A stretch of DNA of 47,988 nucleotides from Myceligenerans indicum (GTDB lineage: Bacteria; Actinomycetota; Actinomycetes; Actinomycetales; Cellulomonadaceae): positions 1 through 47,988 of the forward strand of contig NZ_JABBYC010000037.1 of the NCBI RefSeq assembly GCF_016742955.1, given 5' to 3'. A model generated the notes under the pieces. It was not told where the DNA came from, did not search any database, and was given only the letters and a program-made list of their open reading frames with translations. Positions 1-8,869 of the stretch are shown here, one piece after another (the first letter of the stretch is position 1; each line of letters opens with the position of its first letter). The position numbers and the translations under genes are program-made.

Positions 1-19
1 AGATGTGTATAAGAGACAG
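1..19. other. Nextera/Tn5 mosaic-end adapter at left contig end
   Basis: The first 19 bases, AGATGTGTATAAGAGACAG, are exactly the Tn5 mosaic end used in Nextera libraries. The reverse complement occupies the last 19 bases of the window. This is untrimmed adapter, so genomic sequence begins at about base 20. Confidence 0.97.
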
Positions 20-948
20 GGCCCACCCCGACGCCCACCCCGACGGAGCCGCCGCCGGGCGGCGGGGACGGCATGCCGGGTGCGCCCTACCTGTACCTGG
101 GCTGGGGCAGCCCGCAGAACGCCGTCGACGTCATGAACCAGACCGGTGTGCGAGCGTTCACCATGGCGTTCATGCTGTCCTCCGGCGGCTGCAACCCCGC
201 GTGGGACGGCAGCAGGCCGCTCACCGGTGGCACCGACGAGCAGACGATCGACGCGATCCACGCCGCGGGCGGGCAGGTGCAGATCTCCTTCGGCGGGTGG
301 TCCGGCAACAAGCTCGGCCCCAACTGCTCCACGCCCGAGGCGTTCGCCGGCGCCGTGCAGCAGGTCATCGACGTGCACCACCCCGAGGTGGTCGACTTCG
401 ACATCGAGAACTCCGACGAGTTCGAGAACGCCGACGTCCAGGACCGCATCCTGCGCGGCCTCGCGATCGTCAAGCAGAACAACCCCGGCATCACGATCGC
501 GGTCACCTTCGGCACCGGCCTGAACGGCCCCAACTGGTGGGGGACCCGCCTGATCGACCGTGCCGCCGAGCTCGGCACGCCGATCGACAACTACACGATC
601 ATGCCGTTCGACTTCGGGGCGACCGACATGGTGGCCTCCACGATCAGCGCCTCTCAGGGGCTGCGGGACGCCCTCAAGGCGGCGCGCGGCTGGTCCGACG
701 CCGAGGCGTACGCCCACATGGGGATCTCCGGCATGAACGGGGTGTCCGACGTCGGCGAGATCACCACACCGTCCCAGTGGACCCAGATCCGCGACTGGGC
801 CGTCTCCCACGGCCTGGGCCGGTTCGCGTTCTGGTCGGTCAACCGCGACCGGTCCTGCCCCGGTGGCGACGGTGGCGCCGCCCGCTCGGACTGCAGCAGC
901 ATCAGCCAGTCCGACCTGGAGTTCACCAGGATCACGGCGGGCTTCTGA
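20..948 (+). CDS. GH18 family chitinase, 5'-truncated
   Basis: This is the C-terminal part of a secreted chitinase of glycoside hydrolase family 18. The frame is open from the adapter junction and first encodes a Pro/Thr linker (PTPTPTEPPP, then GGGDG). The TIM-barrel domain follows, beginning at APYLYLGWG. The catalytic DxDxE motif reads VDFDIEN at about 400-417, and the barrel strands QISFGGW and YTIMPFDFG are present. The linker implies a lost upstream module, typically a signal peptide plus a carbohydrate-binding domain. An ATG at 73 is inside the linker and is not the natural start. The stop is at 946-948. The role is hydrolysis of chitin outside the cell; activity and exact substrate are inferred from the family. 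Confidence 0.9.
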
Positions 949-1012
949 CGCGGGGCCCCCACCGGCCCTCTGGCTCGCCCGGTCCCTGGACCGAGCGGGT
1001 ACCGTGTCCGAC

Positions 1013-2374
1013 GTGACCGAGACTGCGCGACCCGCTTCCCCCGACGCCCCGCCCGTCCCCGCCGCCCAGGACGAGGTGGTCGGCATCTGCCGCGACCTCA
1101 TCCGGTTCGACACCTCGAACTACGGCACCGGTGAGGGGCCGGGGGAGCGGGCCGCCGCGGAGTACGTGATGGAGCTGCTGACCGAGGTCGGGCTGGAGCC
1201 GCAGCTCTTCGAGTCCGAGCCGGGTCGTGCGTCCGTCGTCGTGCGGCTGGAGGGGACCGACAGGTCGCGGCCCGCGCTGGTGCTGCACGGACACCTCGAC
1301 GTCGTGCCCGCCGCGGCCGGGGACTGGACCGTGGACCCGTTCGCCGCCGAGGAGACCGACGGCCTGATCTGGGGCCGCGGTGCCGTGGACATGAAGGACA
1401 TGGACGCCATGATCCTGTCCGTCGTGCGGCAGATGGTGCGTGAGGGCCGCAGGCCCGCCCGCGACGTCGTCGTCGCCTTCTTCGCCGACGAGGAGAACGG
1501 CGGCCGCCTCGGCGCCGGCTACATGACCGCCGAGCACGCCGACCTCTTCGAGGGCGCGACCGAGGCCGTGAGCGAGGTCGGCGGATTCTCCGTCGACGTC
1601 GGCGGTCACCGCGCCTACCTGCTGCAGACCGCGGAGAAGAGCTTGTCCTGGATGCGGCTCCTCGCCGACGGCCGCGCCGGCCACGGTTCCCAGGTCAACC
1701 ACGACAACGCCGTCACGGCGCTCGCCGAGGCCGTCGCCCGGATCGGGCGGTACGCCTGGCCGTACACGCCCACACCCACCGTGGACGCGCTCCTGAGCGG
1801 TGTCGCCGAGCTGACCGGGCTGCCCTACGACGCCGCCCGGTTCGCCGAGGACCCGACGATGGTGGACGACCTGGTCGCCGCGCTCGGCCCGGCCGCCAAG
1901 TTCGTGGGCGCCACCGTGCGCAACACGTCCAACCCCACGCAGCTGGAGGCCGGGTACAAGGCGAACGTCATCCCGGGTGCGGCGTCGGCGGCGATCGACG
2001 TGCGGCTCCTTCCAGGCCACGAGGCCGAGGGCATCGAGACGCTGAAGGAGCTGGCCGGGCCCGGCGTGCGGGTCGAGCCGATCCACCAGGACGTGTCGCT
2101 GGAGGTGCCGTTCACCGGTTCCCTCGTGGACGCGATGGTCGACTCGATCGCCGCGGAGGACCCGGGCGCCACCGTGCTCCCGTACACGCTGTCGGGCGGC
2201 ACGGACAACAAGTGGATGTCGCGCCTGGGCATCACCGGCTACGGGTTCGCGCCGCTGCGCCTGCCCGCCGACCTCGACTTCGCCGGCATGTTCCACGGCG
2301 TGGACGAGCGTGTCCCGACCGACGCCCTGAAGTTCGGTACCCGCGTGCTGGACCGGCTCCTGGCCACCTGCTGA
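1013..2374 (+). CDS. M20 family metallopeptidase/deacylase
   Basis: This is a zinc-dependent M20/M25/M40 hydrolase of about 453 residues, in the usual length range. The first metal-binding motif is LHGHLDVVP near residue 93, followed by GRGAVDMKD. The catalytic/metal pair is DEENGG near residue 160. The dimerisation-domain segment GHGSQVNHDNAV and a late GGTDNKW metal motif are also present. I chose the GTG at 1013 because a TACCGT -10-like hexamer at 1000-1005 lies 7 nt upstream, fitting leaderless initiation; the GTG at 1004 overlaps that hexamer. It probably cleaves dipeptides or N-acylated amino acids; the substrate cannot be read from sequence. Confidence 0.9.
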   Translation: MTETARPASPDAPPVPAAQDEVVGICRDLIRFDTSNYGTGEGPGERAAAEYVMELLTEVGLEPQLFESEPGRASVVVRLEGTDRSRPALVLHGHLDVVPAAAGDWTVDPFAAEETDGLIWGRGAVDMKDMDAMILSVVRQMVREGRRPARDVVVAFFADEENGGRLGAGYMTAEHADLFEGATEAVSEVGGFSVDVGGHRAYLLQTAEKSLSWMRLLADGRAGHGSQVNHDNAVTALAEAVARIGRYAWPYTPTPTVDALLSGVAELTGLPYDAARFAEDPTMVDDLVAALGPAAKFVGATVRNTSNPTQLEAGYKANVIPGAASAAIDVRLLPGHEAEGIETLKELAGPGVRVEPIHQDVSLEVPFTGSLVDAMVDSIAAEDPGATVLPYTLSGGTDNKWMSRLGITGYGFAPLRLPADLDFAGMFHGVDERVPTDALKFGTRVLDRLLATC

Positions 2375-2404
2375 CCCCATCTGCTGACCCCACCTGCTGG
2401 CCAC
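2366..2404. repeat. 13-bp tandem repeat spanning the M20 stop codon
   Basis: The unit ACCTGCTGACCCC occurs at 2366-2378, again with one change at 2379-2391, and partly at 2392-2404. The stop codon TGA of the M20 gene lies in the first unit, so the array looks like duplication of the gene's end. Confidence 0.85.
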
Positions 2405-2452
2405 GGCCGCTGCGGCGGGCCGGAGGCCGCCGTCAGCGGGAGGCGGGGAGGG

Positions 2453-3379
2453 TCAGGTGGCCAGGCCGCCCGCCGCCTCGATCCTGCCGGTGGCCAGCAG
2501 GACCGCCACCACGGCCGCCAGCGCGAAGCGGTAGTAGACGAACGGCGCGAACGAGTAGCGCTTGACGATCTTGAGGAACGCGACGATCACGAAGTAGCCG
2601 ACGACGCCTGCGACGATCGTCGCGATGATGGTCGCGTTCCAGCCGGGCGCGCCCTCGGGGACCGGCTCGCCGATGGTCTTCACCAGCTGGTAGAAGCCCG
2701 ACCCGAACACGGCCGGCAGCGCCAGCAGGAACGAGTAGTCCGCGGCGGCTCCTCGCTTGAAACCCATGAACAGCCCCGCGGCGATGGTTCCGCCGGAGCG
2801 GGACACGCCGGGGACGAGCGCGAGGGACTGCGCGATCCCGTACGTGATCGCGCTGCGGGGCGTGAGCGTCTCCAGCTCCCGCTGCTGGCGGGCCGTGCGG
2901 TCGGCCCACAGGATGACGGCACCGAACCCGGCGAGCATCGCCACCGTCAGCCACAGGTTGCGCAGGCTGGTCTCGATGTAGTCCTGGAACAGCAGGCCGA
3001 GCACCACGATGGGGATCGAGCCCAGGATGATGTACCAGCCCATCGCCGCGTCCGGGTCGCCGATGCTGATCCCGGGCCGGGCATGCCGCACGTCGACCGA
3101 GCCGGACGCCGGGCCCAGACCCAGGCGGGACCGCCAGTCGGAACCATTCGCCCCGGTCAGTGCACGGGACCACGCCACGAGGATCTGGCCGATCTTCTTG
3201 CGGTAGTAGATGACGACCGCCGTCTCCGTGCCGAGCTGGGTGATCGCGGTGAACGCTGCACCCGCGTCACCGGCGCCGATCAGCTCGCTCGTGATGCGCA
3301 GGTGCGCACTGGAGGAGATCGGGAGGAACTCGGTCAAACCCTGGATCAGCCCCAGGAAGATGGCTTGCCACGACGTCAC
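2453..3379 (-). CDS. uppP: undecaprenyl-diphosphatase
   Basis: UppP (BacA) dephosphorylates undecaprenyl pyrophosphate at the membrane, recycling the lipid carrier for peptidoglycan synthesis. The N-terminus begins TSWQAIFLGLIQGLTEFLPI and continues into the SSSAHL signature. The second signature PGVSRSGGTIAAGLF is present, and several hydrophobic helices follow. At 308 residues it is slightly longer than the usual 270-280 because of a hydrophilic stretch with many Gly, Ser and Arg near residues 75-110. The GTG start at 3379 is preceded by TAGGGT 8 nt upstream. It is convergent with the M20 gene and divergent from the aldo/keto reductase. Bacitracin sensitivity is the classical associated trait. 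Confidence 0.93.
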   Translation of the reverse strand: MTSWQAIFLGLIQGLTEFLPISSSAHLRITSELIGAGDAGAAFTAITQLGTETAVVIYYRKKIGQILVAWSRALTGANGSDWRSRLGLGPASGSVDVRHARPGISIGDPDAAMGWYIILGSIPIVVLGLLFQDYIETSLRNLWLTVAMLAGFGAVILWADRTARQQRELETLTPRSAITYGIAQSLALVPGVSRSGGTIAAGLFMGFKRGAAADYSFLLALPAVFGSGFYQLVKTIGEPVPEGAPGWNATIIATIVAGVVGYFVIVAFLKIVKRYSFAPFVYYRFALAAVVAVLLATGRIEAAGGLAT

Positions 3380-3387
3380 GGGCGGTA

Positions 3388-3411
3388 ACCCTACCCGCTG
3401 ACGGGTAGCCT
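3388..3411. promoter_or_regulatory. overlapping divergent leaderless promoters of uppP and aldo/keto reductase
   Basis: The minus-strand -10 hexamer TAGGGT (3393-3388) lies 8 nt before the uppP GTG. The plus-strand hexamer TAGCCT (3406-3411) lies 6 nt before the reductase ATG. The two are parts of a perfect inverted repeat, CTACCCG-ctga-CGGGTAG (3391-3408). Polymerase could hardly occupy both at once. No convincing -35 is visible on either strand. Confidence 0.6.
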
Positions 3412-3417
3412 GCGAGC

Positions 3418-4359
3418 ATGGAACACCGCAGGGTGGGGGCCTCGGGGCTGCGAGTCTCCGAGCTGGGGCTGGGCACGATGACCTGGGGCCGGGACACCGA
3501 CGAGCTCGACGCCGCCGAGCAGGCACGCGACTTCCTCGACGCCGGAGGCACCCTGATCGACACCGCGGCCGCGTACGGCGAGGGGGAGGCCGAGAACGTC
3601 ATCGGTACCCTCCTGGCCGGAAAGGTGGCGCGCGACGACGTCGTCCTGGCGACCAAGGCCGGCACGCGCCGAGACGCGTCGCGTGGCGCGCTCCTGGACT
3701 CCCTCGACGCCTCCCTGCGGCGGATGGGCACCGACCACGTGGACCTGTTCCTCGTCGCCTGTCCGGACGGGGCCACCCCTCTGGCCGAGACGTGCTCGGC
3801 GCTGCGGCTGGCCGTCACCTCGGGCCGTGCCCGCTACGTGGGGTTGTGCAACCATCCCGGCTGGGCCACCGCCCGGGCGGCGTCGCTCCTGGGCGAGGAC
3901 ATCGGCCTGCCCGCCCTGTCCCTCGAGTACTCCCTGGTGCAGCGTGGCGCGGAACGCGAGGCGCTCCCGGCCGCGGACGCGCTGGGCATGGGCCTGCTGG
4001 CCTGGTCGCCGTTGGGCCGCGGGGTGCTCACCGGCAAGTACCGTCACGGCATCCCCGCCGACTCGCGGGCGGCGTCGAACCAGCTCGCCGGGTTCGTGGC
4101 CCCGTACCTCGAGGGGGAGGCGACATCGGTGGTGGACGCCGTGGGCATCGCCGCGGACGGGCTCGGCCGGGCGCCCGCGGAGGTCGCGCTGTCCTGGCTG
4201 CTGGAACGGGACCAGCTCGCCTCCGCGATCGTGGGTGCGCGCACCCCGGCGCAGCTGCGCAGCAGCCTCGGGGCGACGGAGCTGAGCCTTCCCGCGGAGG
4301 TGCTGGCCGCTCTGGACGACGTCTCGGCGCCGCCCATCGGCTACCCGGAACGCTGGTAG
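3418..4359 (+). CDS. aldo/keto reductase family protein with atypical catalytic site
   Basis: This is a 313-residue AKR-fold protein. The catalytic Asp (LIDTAAAYG), Tyr (AAAYGEGEAE) and Lys (LATKAG) of the AKR tetrad are all present. The fourth residue, normally His in a motif like VDLYLIHxPD, is Ala here because the protein reads VDLFLVACPDG. Late motifs for NADPH binding (SAIVGARTPAQL) are retained. The ATG at 3418 follows a TAGCCT hexamer by 6 nt, so the mRNA is probably leaderless. It diverges from uppP. It may be a reductase with altered chemistry or a non-enzymatic NADPH binder; the fold is certain, the reaction is not. Confidence 0.88.
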   Translation: MEHRRVGASGLRVSELGLGTMTWGRDTDELDAAEQARDFLDAGGTLIDTAAAYGEGEAENVIGTLLAGKVARDDVVLATKAGTRRDASRGALLDSLDASLRRMGTDHVDLFLVACPDGATPLAETCSALRLAVTSGRARYVGLCNHPGWATARAASLLGEDIGLPALSLEYSLVQRGAEREALPAADALGMGLLAWSPLGRGVLTGKYRHGIPADSRAASNQLAGFVAPYLEGEATSVVDAVGIAADGLGRAPAEVALSWLLERDQLASAIVGARTPAQLRSSLGATELSLPAEVLAALDDVSAPPIGYPERW

Positions 4360-4366
4360 GGGCCTC

Positions 4367-4702
4367 TCAGCGCGCGGGCTCACCCGCCGGCGCCGCGGGT
4401 TCCGCCTCCTCGACGTCCACGACCTCGTCCTCGAAGTCGAAGTCGAGGTCGTCGTCCTCGTCCTCATCGCCGGCGTCGTCGTCCTCGTCCTCGTCCTCGA
4501 CGTCCTCGGCCAGGTAGAACGGGGTGACCTCGCCGAAGCGCGTGGCCAGGGCGTCCTCGTACACCTCGTAGGCGTCGGCGAGGACGTCGTAGGCGTCGTC
4601 GACGGCGGGGTCGTCGTCGCTCCTTCTCGTGGCGACCGCGTTGTAGTGGGCCTCGAGTGCGGCCACGAGGCGGTCAAGTGCGGCGCGCGGGTCAGCGGTC
4701 AT
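4367..4702 (-). CDS. small acidic protein, unknown function
   Basis: This 111-residue protein has a helical N-terminal half (about residues 1-65, ending TRFGEVTPFYLAED) and a tail made almost wholly of Asp and Glu (about residues 66-100). I do not recognise a catalytic motif. The start ATG at 4702 has TAGAGT 7 nt upstream on the minus strand, consistent with leaderless transcription. It is tightly convergent with the aldo/keto reductase, with only 7 bp between stops. The Asp/Glu tail suggests a partner with a basic surface, which is inference. Confidence 0.75.
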   Translation of the reverse strand: MTADPRAALDRLVAALEAHYNAVATRRSDDDPAVDDAYDVLADAYEVYEDALATRFGEVTPFYLAEDVEDEDEDDDAGDEDEDDDLDFDFEDEVVDVEEAEPAAPAGEPAR

Positions 4703-4969
4703 GCATCGAACTCTACTGCCGCGCGCTGGCCTGCGGTATCGGTCAGCGCTATCCGGCGGACATCACATGCGTGAACGGGGGTCCTGCCGCTACAATCACC
4801 CGGCTGCCGAGGCCGTCCGAGACCGTGTCGATCGTGCCGCTCACCTGCCGGGATCCGCCTGCGGCAAGCTCCCGGCCCGCACGGCCAATCCTCGCTCACC
4901 CCTTGATCCCGGCAGCGCATGCGCAACAATGGTCGGACGAATTGTCGTCTGGGACGGGGACGGTGACAC

Positions 4970-5185
4970 ATGGCGAGTGACGGCTCCGCGTGGCGTAAGC
5001 ACGGCCAGTACGAGTACCGGGTCGTGACCATCGACAGATCCACGAGCGTGCCCGACGCTCGCAAGCTCCTGACCGAGGAGGCCGAGTACGGCCGCTGGGA
5101 ACTGGCGCGCACCCGCCTGTACCTGGGCGGTGAACGCCGGGTGTGGCTCCGGCGCAAGATCATCCGCGTGCAGCCGACGCTGTAG
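4970..5185 (+). CDS. DUF5703 family small protein
   Basis: This is a 71-residue basic protein. It starts MASDGSAWRKHGQYEYRVVT and ends WLRRKIIRVQPTL, with aromatic and Arg residues spaced as in the actinobacterial DUF5703 family. No function is known. It lies upstream of mshC, separated by a repeat array and a hairpin. The 267 bp before it (4703-4969) show no other gene that I can support. Confidence 0.75.
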   Translation: MASDGSAWRKHGQYEYRVVTIDRSTSVPDARKLLTEEAEYGRWELARTRLYLGGERRVWLRRKIIRVQPTL

Positions 5186-5210
5186 CCCCCACGACGCGGG
5201 ACCCCCGCGC

Positions 5211-5262
5211 GACCAGCCTTGGTGACCAGCCGTGGCGACCAGCCGTGGTGACCAGCCGTGGT
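5211..5262. repeat. 13-bp tandem repeat, four units
   Basis: Four head-to-tail units of GACCAGCCGTGGT begin at 5211, 5224, 5237 and 5250, with single changes in the first two. The array starts 25 bp after the DUF5703 stop and just before a hairpin. Confidence 0.9.
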
Positions 5263-5281
5263 GAGCGGCCCGGGCGGGGCG

Positions 5282-5306
5282 GCCGGGGGGCGGCCGTCCC
5301 CCCGGC
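5282..5306 (+). terminator. intrinsic-terminator-like hairpin after DUF5703 gene
   Basis: A perfect 9-bp stem, GCCGGGGGG (5282-5290) with CCCCCCGGC (5298-5306), closes a 7-nt loop. There is no U-tract, as is common in high-GC actinobacteria. Confidence 0.6.
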
Positions 5307-5381
5307 GGGATCCGTGGTGACCTTGCGTGTGACCTCCGCCTCGAACGGTTCGGGGCGTCCCGTCGTGTCGTACGGACCGTC

Positions 5382-5387
5382 TAGGCT
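5382..5387 (+). promoter_or_regulatory. -10 element for leaderless mshC
   Basis: TAGGCT ends 6 nt before the GTG at 5394, so the transcript should begin at or next to the start codon. It supports 5394 over the in-frame GTG at 5388. No clear -35 is seen. Confidence 0.5.
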
Positions 5388-5393
5388 GTGCGG

Positions 5394-6665
5394 GTGCATT
5401 CCTGGCCCTTCCCGCAGATCCCCGCGATTCCCGGTAGCTCCGACAAGATCCAGGTGCACGACACCTCGACCGGTGGCCTGACCGAGGCCGCACCCGGAGC
5501 GACGGCGGGCCTGTACGTCTGCGGAATCACCCCGTACGACGCGACCCACATCGGCCACGCGAACACCTATGTGACGTTCGACCTGCTGGTCCGCGCCTGG
5601 CGCGACGCCGGCAAGCGGGTCACGTACGTCTCCAACGTCACCGATGTCGACGACCCGCTGCTGGAACGCGCAGCCGCGACCGGCGTGGACTGGCGCGACC
5701 TCGCGCGGGACCAGACAGCCCTGTTCGCCGAGGACATGACGGCACTGGGGGTCGTCCCGCCGGACGTGTACGCCGGGGTGGTCGAGTCCGTGCCGGACAT
5801 CGCGGCCGGCGTGGCCACCATGCTGGAGTCCGGCGCCGCGTACCGGGTCCCGCCCGCCGGCGACGGCGCCACCGGCGACGACATCTACGCCGACCTCTCG
5901 GCCGATCCCGACTTCGGCACCGTGTCCCGCTACGACGGCGCCACGATGAGCACCCTGTTCGCCGAGCGCGGGGGCGACCCCGACCGTCCCGGCAAGCGCG
6001 ACCCGCTGGACCCGCTGCTCTGGCGCGCCGAACGCCCCGGCGAGCCCGCCTGGGACGGCGGGACGCTCGGCCCGGGCCGGCCGGGCTGGCACGTCGAGTG
6101 TGCGGTGATCGCCCGCGCGGGACTCGGCCTGGCCGGCGGAGGCACGTTCGACGTCGAGGGCGGCGGGGCCGACCTCGCCTTCCCGCACCACGAGATGTCG
6201 ATCTCCCACCTGCGAGCCCTCGGCGGCCGGCCGGCCGGCGCGCACGTGCACGCCGCCCTCATCGCCTACCAGGGCGAGAAGATGAGCAAGTCGCTCGGCA
6301 ACCTGGTCCTGGTCTCCCGGCTCCGTGCCGACGGGGCCGACCCGATGGCGATCCGCCTCGCCCTGCTCGCCCACCACTACCGCCCCGCCTGGGAGTGGAC
6401 CGACGCCGACCTGACGGCGGGCACCGAGCGCCTGGAGCGGTGGCGCGCCGCGGTGTCCGGCAACGGCGGCCCGTCCGCCGACGGCGCCCTTGCCGCCGTC
6501 CGCGCCGCGCTCGGACGCGACCTCGACGCCCCGGCGGCGCTGGCCGCGGTGGACGCCTGGGCGGCGGAGGCCCTGGACCCGGCGCGCGACACGGCGGCCG
6601 ACGAGGAGGGAGCTCCGGGGGTGCTCTCCCGCGCGGTCAACGCGCTCCTGGGCATCCGGCTCTGA
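5394..6665 (+). CDS. mshC: L-cysteine:1D-myo-inosityl 2-amino-2-deoxy-alpha-D-glucopyranoside ligase
   Basis: MshC joins cysteine to GlcN-inositol using ATP, the penultimate step of mycothiol synthesis in the cytoplasm. The sequence is a cysteinyl-tRNA-synthetase-like catalytic core. It has a zinc-binding Cys in [11 protein letters not shown], a HIGH-type motif THIGHANTY near residue 52, a zinc/substrate site [20 protein letters not shown], and the KMSKS loop EKMSKSLGN near residue 296. The length of 423 residues matches MshC and lacks the tRNA anticodon-binding domain of CysS. The start is set by the leaderless -10 element. It is followed after 11 bp by an acyltransferase gene. Confidence 0.96.
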   Translation: MHSWPFPQIPAIPGSSDKIQVHDTSTGGLTEAAPGATAGLYVCGITPYDATHIGHANTYVTFDLLVRAWRDAGKRVTYVSNVTDVDDPLLERAAATGVDWRDLARDQTALFAEDMTALGVVPPDVYAGVVESVPDIAAGVATMLESGAAYRVPPAGDGATGDDIYADLSADPDFGTVSRYDGATMSTLFAERGGDPDRPGKRDPLDPLLWRAERPGEPAWDGGTLGPGRPGWHVECAVIARAGLGLAGGGTFDVEGGGADLAFPHHEMSISHLRALGGRPAGAHVHAALIAYQGEKMSKSLGNLVLVSRLRADGADPMAIRLALLAHHYRPAWEWTDADLTAGTERLERWRAAVSGNGGPSADGALAAVRAALGRDLDAPAALAAVDAWAAEALDPARDTAADEEGAPGVLSRAVNALLGIRL

Positions 6666-6676
6666 GCACTGCCCTC

Positions 6677-8845
6677 GTGCCGGAACCTACCGGCACGCGC
6701 CCGAGGACCACACCGTCCCGGCGGATCGGGGAGATCGACGGGCTCCGCGGGATCGCGCTGACGCTGGTGGTGTTCTTCCACGTGTTCGGGGCCGGCCGCG
6801 TGTCCGGCGGTGTCGACGTGTTCCTGGTCATCTCCGGGTTCCTGACCACACGCGCGGTCCTGCGCCGGGCCACCGCCGGCCGGCTCACGGTCACCCGCGC
6901 CTGGTCGCGCGACCTGGACCGTCTCGCCCCGACCGCGCTCCTCGTCCTGCTGGCCGTCATCGGCGGCACCCTCGCGCTGCTCCCGGCCCAGCGGTGGCAG
7001 AGCGTGCTGCGCGAGGCGGCGGCGTCGGCCACGGGCTGGGAGAACTGGCGCCTCGTCGACGCCGAGCTCGCCTACGGGGCCGCCGGGCCGGGCGCGAGCC
7101 CGCTCCAGCACTTCTGGTCGCTCGCCGTCCAGGTGCAGTACCTGGCGGTGCTCCCGGCCGTCGCGCTCGGGTGCGTGATGCTCGCGGGGCGCGTGCGACG
7201 GGTACGCGGCCGCAGGATCACCGCCGAGCGCCTCTTCGGCCAGCTGCTCGCCGTCGTGACGGTGGCCTCCCTCGCGTACGCGGTCCGGCTCACGTCCGTC
7301 GACCAGCCGGTCGCCTACTTCCACACGTTCGCGCGGGTCTGGGAGATCGGCGCGGGCGGGCTCCTGGCCCTGGCCGTGGGCCGGATGTGGCTGCCGCCGG
7401 CATGGCGCCGCGCCGCGGGCTGGACCGGACTGGCCGCCGTCGTCTCCTGCGGCTTCCTGTTCGACGGCGGACGCCTGTTCCCGGGGCCCGCCACCCTCTT
7501 CCCGGTGACGGGCGCGCTGCTCGTCCTCCTCGCCGCGGACGCCGGGCAGTCGCGGGCGGGCGAGGACGACGCCGGCACCGCCCCCCTCGGGCTGTTCACC
7601 CGCCTGCTGGACAACCCGCTCCCACGGTGGCTCGCCACGATCTCGTACGCGCTCTACCTGTGGCACTGGCCCCTGCTGGTGGCGTGGCTCGTCGTCACGG
7701 GCCGGCCGCACGCGGGCGTGCTCGACGGGGCGACCGTGGTCGCCGTCTCCGTCCTGCTCGCCTGGGCGACGGTGACCTGGGTCGCGCGACCGGTCGAACG
7801 GTGGTCCGCCCGTCCCGCGACGGGCGAGACCGCACCCGCGCCGCGCCGCCGGCTCCCCGTCAGGTCCGGCGCGATGCTCGGCGCGGCATCACTCGTCCTG
7901 GCGGGTGGCGCCTGGGCGAGCGCCGACGTCGTCGAACGGGAGGATCTCGCCGAGCTGGCCGCGCTCACCGAACCCTCTGCCGCGCATCCCGGCGCGGCGG
8001 CGCTCCGCCCCGGCCGGTCCGGGGACGCCGGTCCCGCGGGCGTGCCGTTCCGGCCGTCGACGGCGATCGCGGGGCGGGACGGACGGCACCTGTCCGACTG
8101 CATGAACAGTGACGGGGCGAGCCCGGAGGTGGTGACCTGCGTCATCGCGGAGCCCGACGCGGGCGAACCCACGCGGCGCGTCTTTCTGGTGGGTGGCTCC
8201 CACACCCAGCACTGGGAGGACGCCTGGGTCCAGGTCGCCGACGACGCCGGCTGGGAGGTCACCGCGATGATCAAGCACGGCTGCCGGCTGACGGTGGGCC
8301 CGGTGGTCTCCCGCCGGGCCTGCGCCGACTGGTCGGCCGGTGCCCTGCAGGCCGTGATCGCCGCCCGGCCCGACGCCGTGGTCGTGGAGAGCACGAAGAC
8401 GTCCGCCGACGGTACCGACGTCGTCCTCCCGGAACAGGAGGCCGCCTGGGAAGCGATCACCGATGCCGGCATCCCGGTGCTCGGCGTGCGGGACACTCCC
8501 CGCTTCGAGGAGCGGGTCCCCGTCTGCCTCGCGCGCCATCAGGACCTGACCCGCACGGCGGCGACGGCGGCGTGCTCCGCACCCCGCGACGAACTGTTCG
8601 GGGATCCGTTCCCGGCCGCCGGAAGGGACGGGTCCCCGGTCACCAGGATCACGCGCGTGGACCTCACGGACGCGATCTGCGGGCCGCGCACCTGCGACGT
8701 CGTGGTGGGCAACGTGCTGGTCTACCGGGACACCGACCACCTGACCGGCACGTACGTGACCACGCTCGGCCCCGACCTGGACATCGCGGTCCGGGAGGCC
8801 GCGCCCTGGCTGTTCGAGCCGGCCTCCCAGGCCCGGCAGCCGTAG
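6677..8845 (+). CDS. acyltransferase-3 / SGNH fusion O-acyltransferase
   Basis: This membrane protein of about 722 residues transfers acyl groups to cell-surface polysaccharide, as in the OafB/OatA type. The N-terminal acyltransferase-3 domain starts with the signature IGEIDGLRGIALTLVVFFHV and has about ten membrane helices up to residue 420. It includes the conserved YALYLWHWPLLV segment. A linker leads to a C-terminal SGNH hydrolase-like domain with a block-I-like GGSHTQHW near residue 506. Its Asp-His dyad appears near the end as DTDHLTGTY. GTG at 6677 is the first reasonable start after mshC; no strong ribosome site is seen. The acceptor glycan is unknown. Confidence 0.88.
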   Translation: MPEPTGTRPRTTPSRRIGEIDGLRGIALTLVVFFHVFGAGRVSGGVDVFLVISGFLTTRAVLRRATAGRLTVTRAWSRDLDRLAPTALLVLLAVIGGTLALLPAQRWQSVLREAAASATGWENWRLVDAELAYGAAGPGASPLQHFWSLAVQVQYLAVLPAVALGCVMLAGRVRRVRGRRITAERLFGQLLAVVTVASLAYAVRLTSVDQPVAYFHTFARVWEIGAGGLLALAVGRMWLPPAWRRAAGWTGLAAVVSCGFLFDGGRLFPGPATLFPVTGALLVLLAADAGQSRAGEDDAGTAPLGLFTRLLDNPLPRWLATISYALYLWHWPLLVAWLVVTGRPHAGVLDGATVVAVSVLLAWATVTWVARPVERWSARPATGETAPAPRRRLPVRSGAMLGAASLVLAGGAWASADVVEREDLAELAALTEPSAAHPGAAALRPGRSGDAGPAGVPFRPSTAIAGRDGRHLSDCMNSDGASPEVVTCVIAEPDAGEPTRRVFLVGGSHTQHWEDAWVQVADDAGWEVTAMIKHGCRLTVGPVVSRRACADWSAGALQAVIAARPDAVVVESTKTSADGTDVVLPEQEAAWEAITDAGIPVLGVRDTPRFEERVPVCLARHQDLTRTAATAACSAPRDELFGDPFPAAGRDGSPVTRITRVDLTDAICGPRTCDVVVGNVLVYRDTDHLTGTYVTTLGPDLDIAVREAAPWLFEPASQARQP

Positions 8846-8869
8846 CGGCGGCGCCCGCGGTCCCGCGCC

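Noticed and set aside
5160..6377. Long minus-strand open frame opposite mshC
   Set aside because: It is antisense to a clearly conserved gene and its translation is low-complexity Arg/Gly/Val with no motif.
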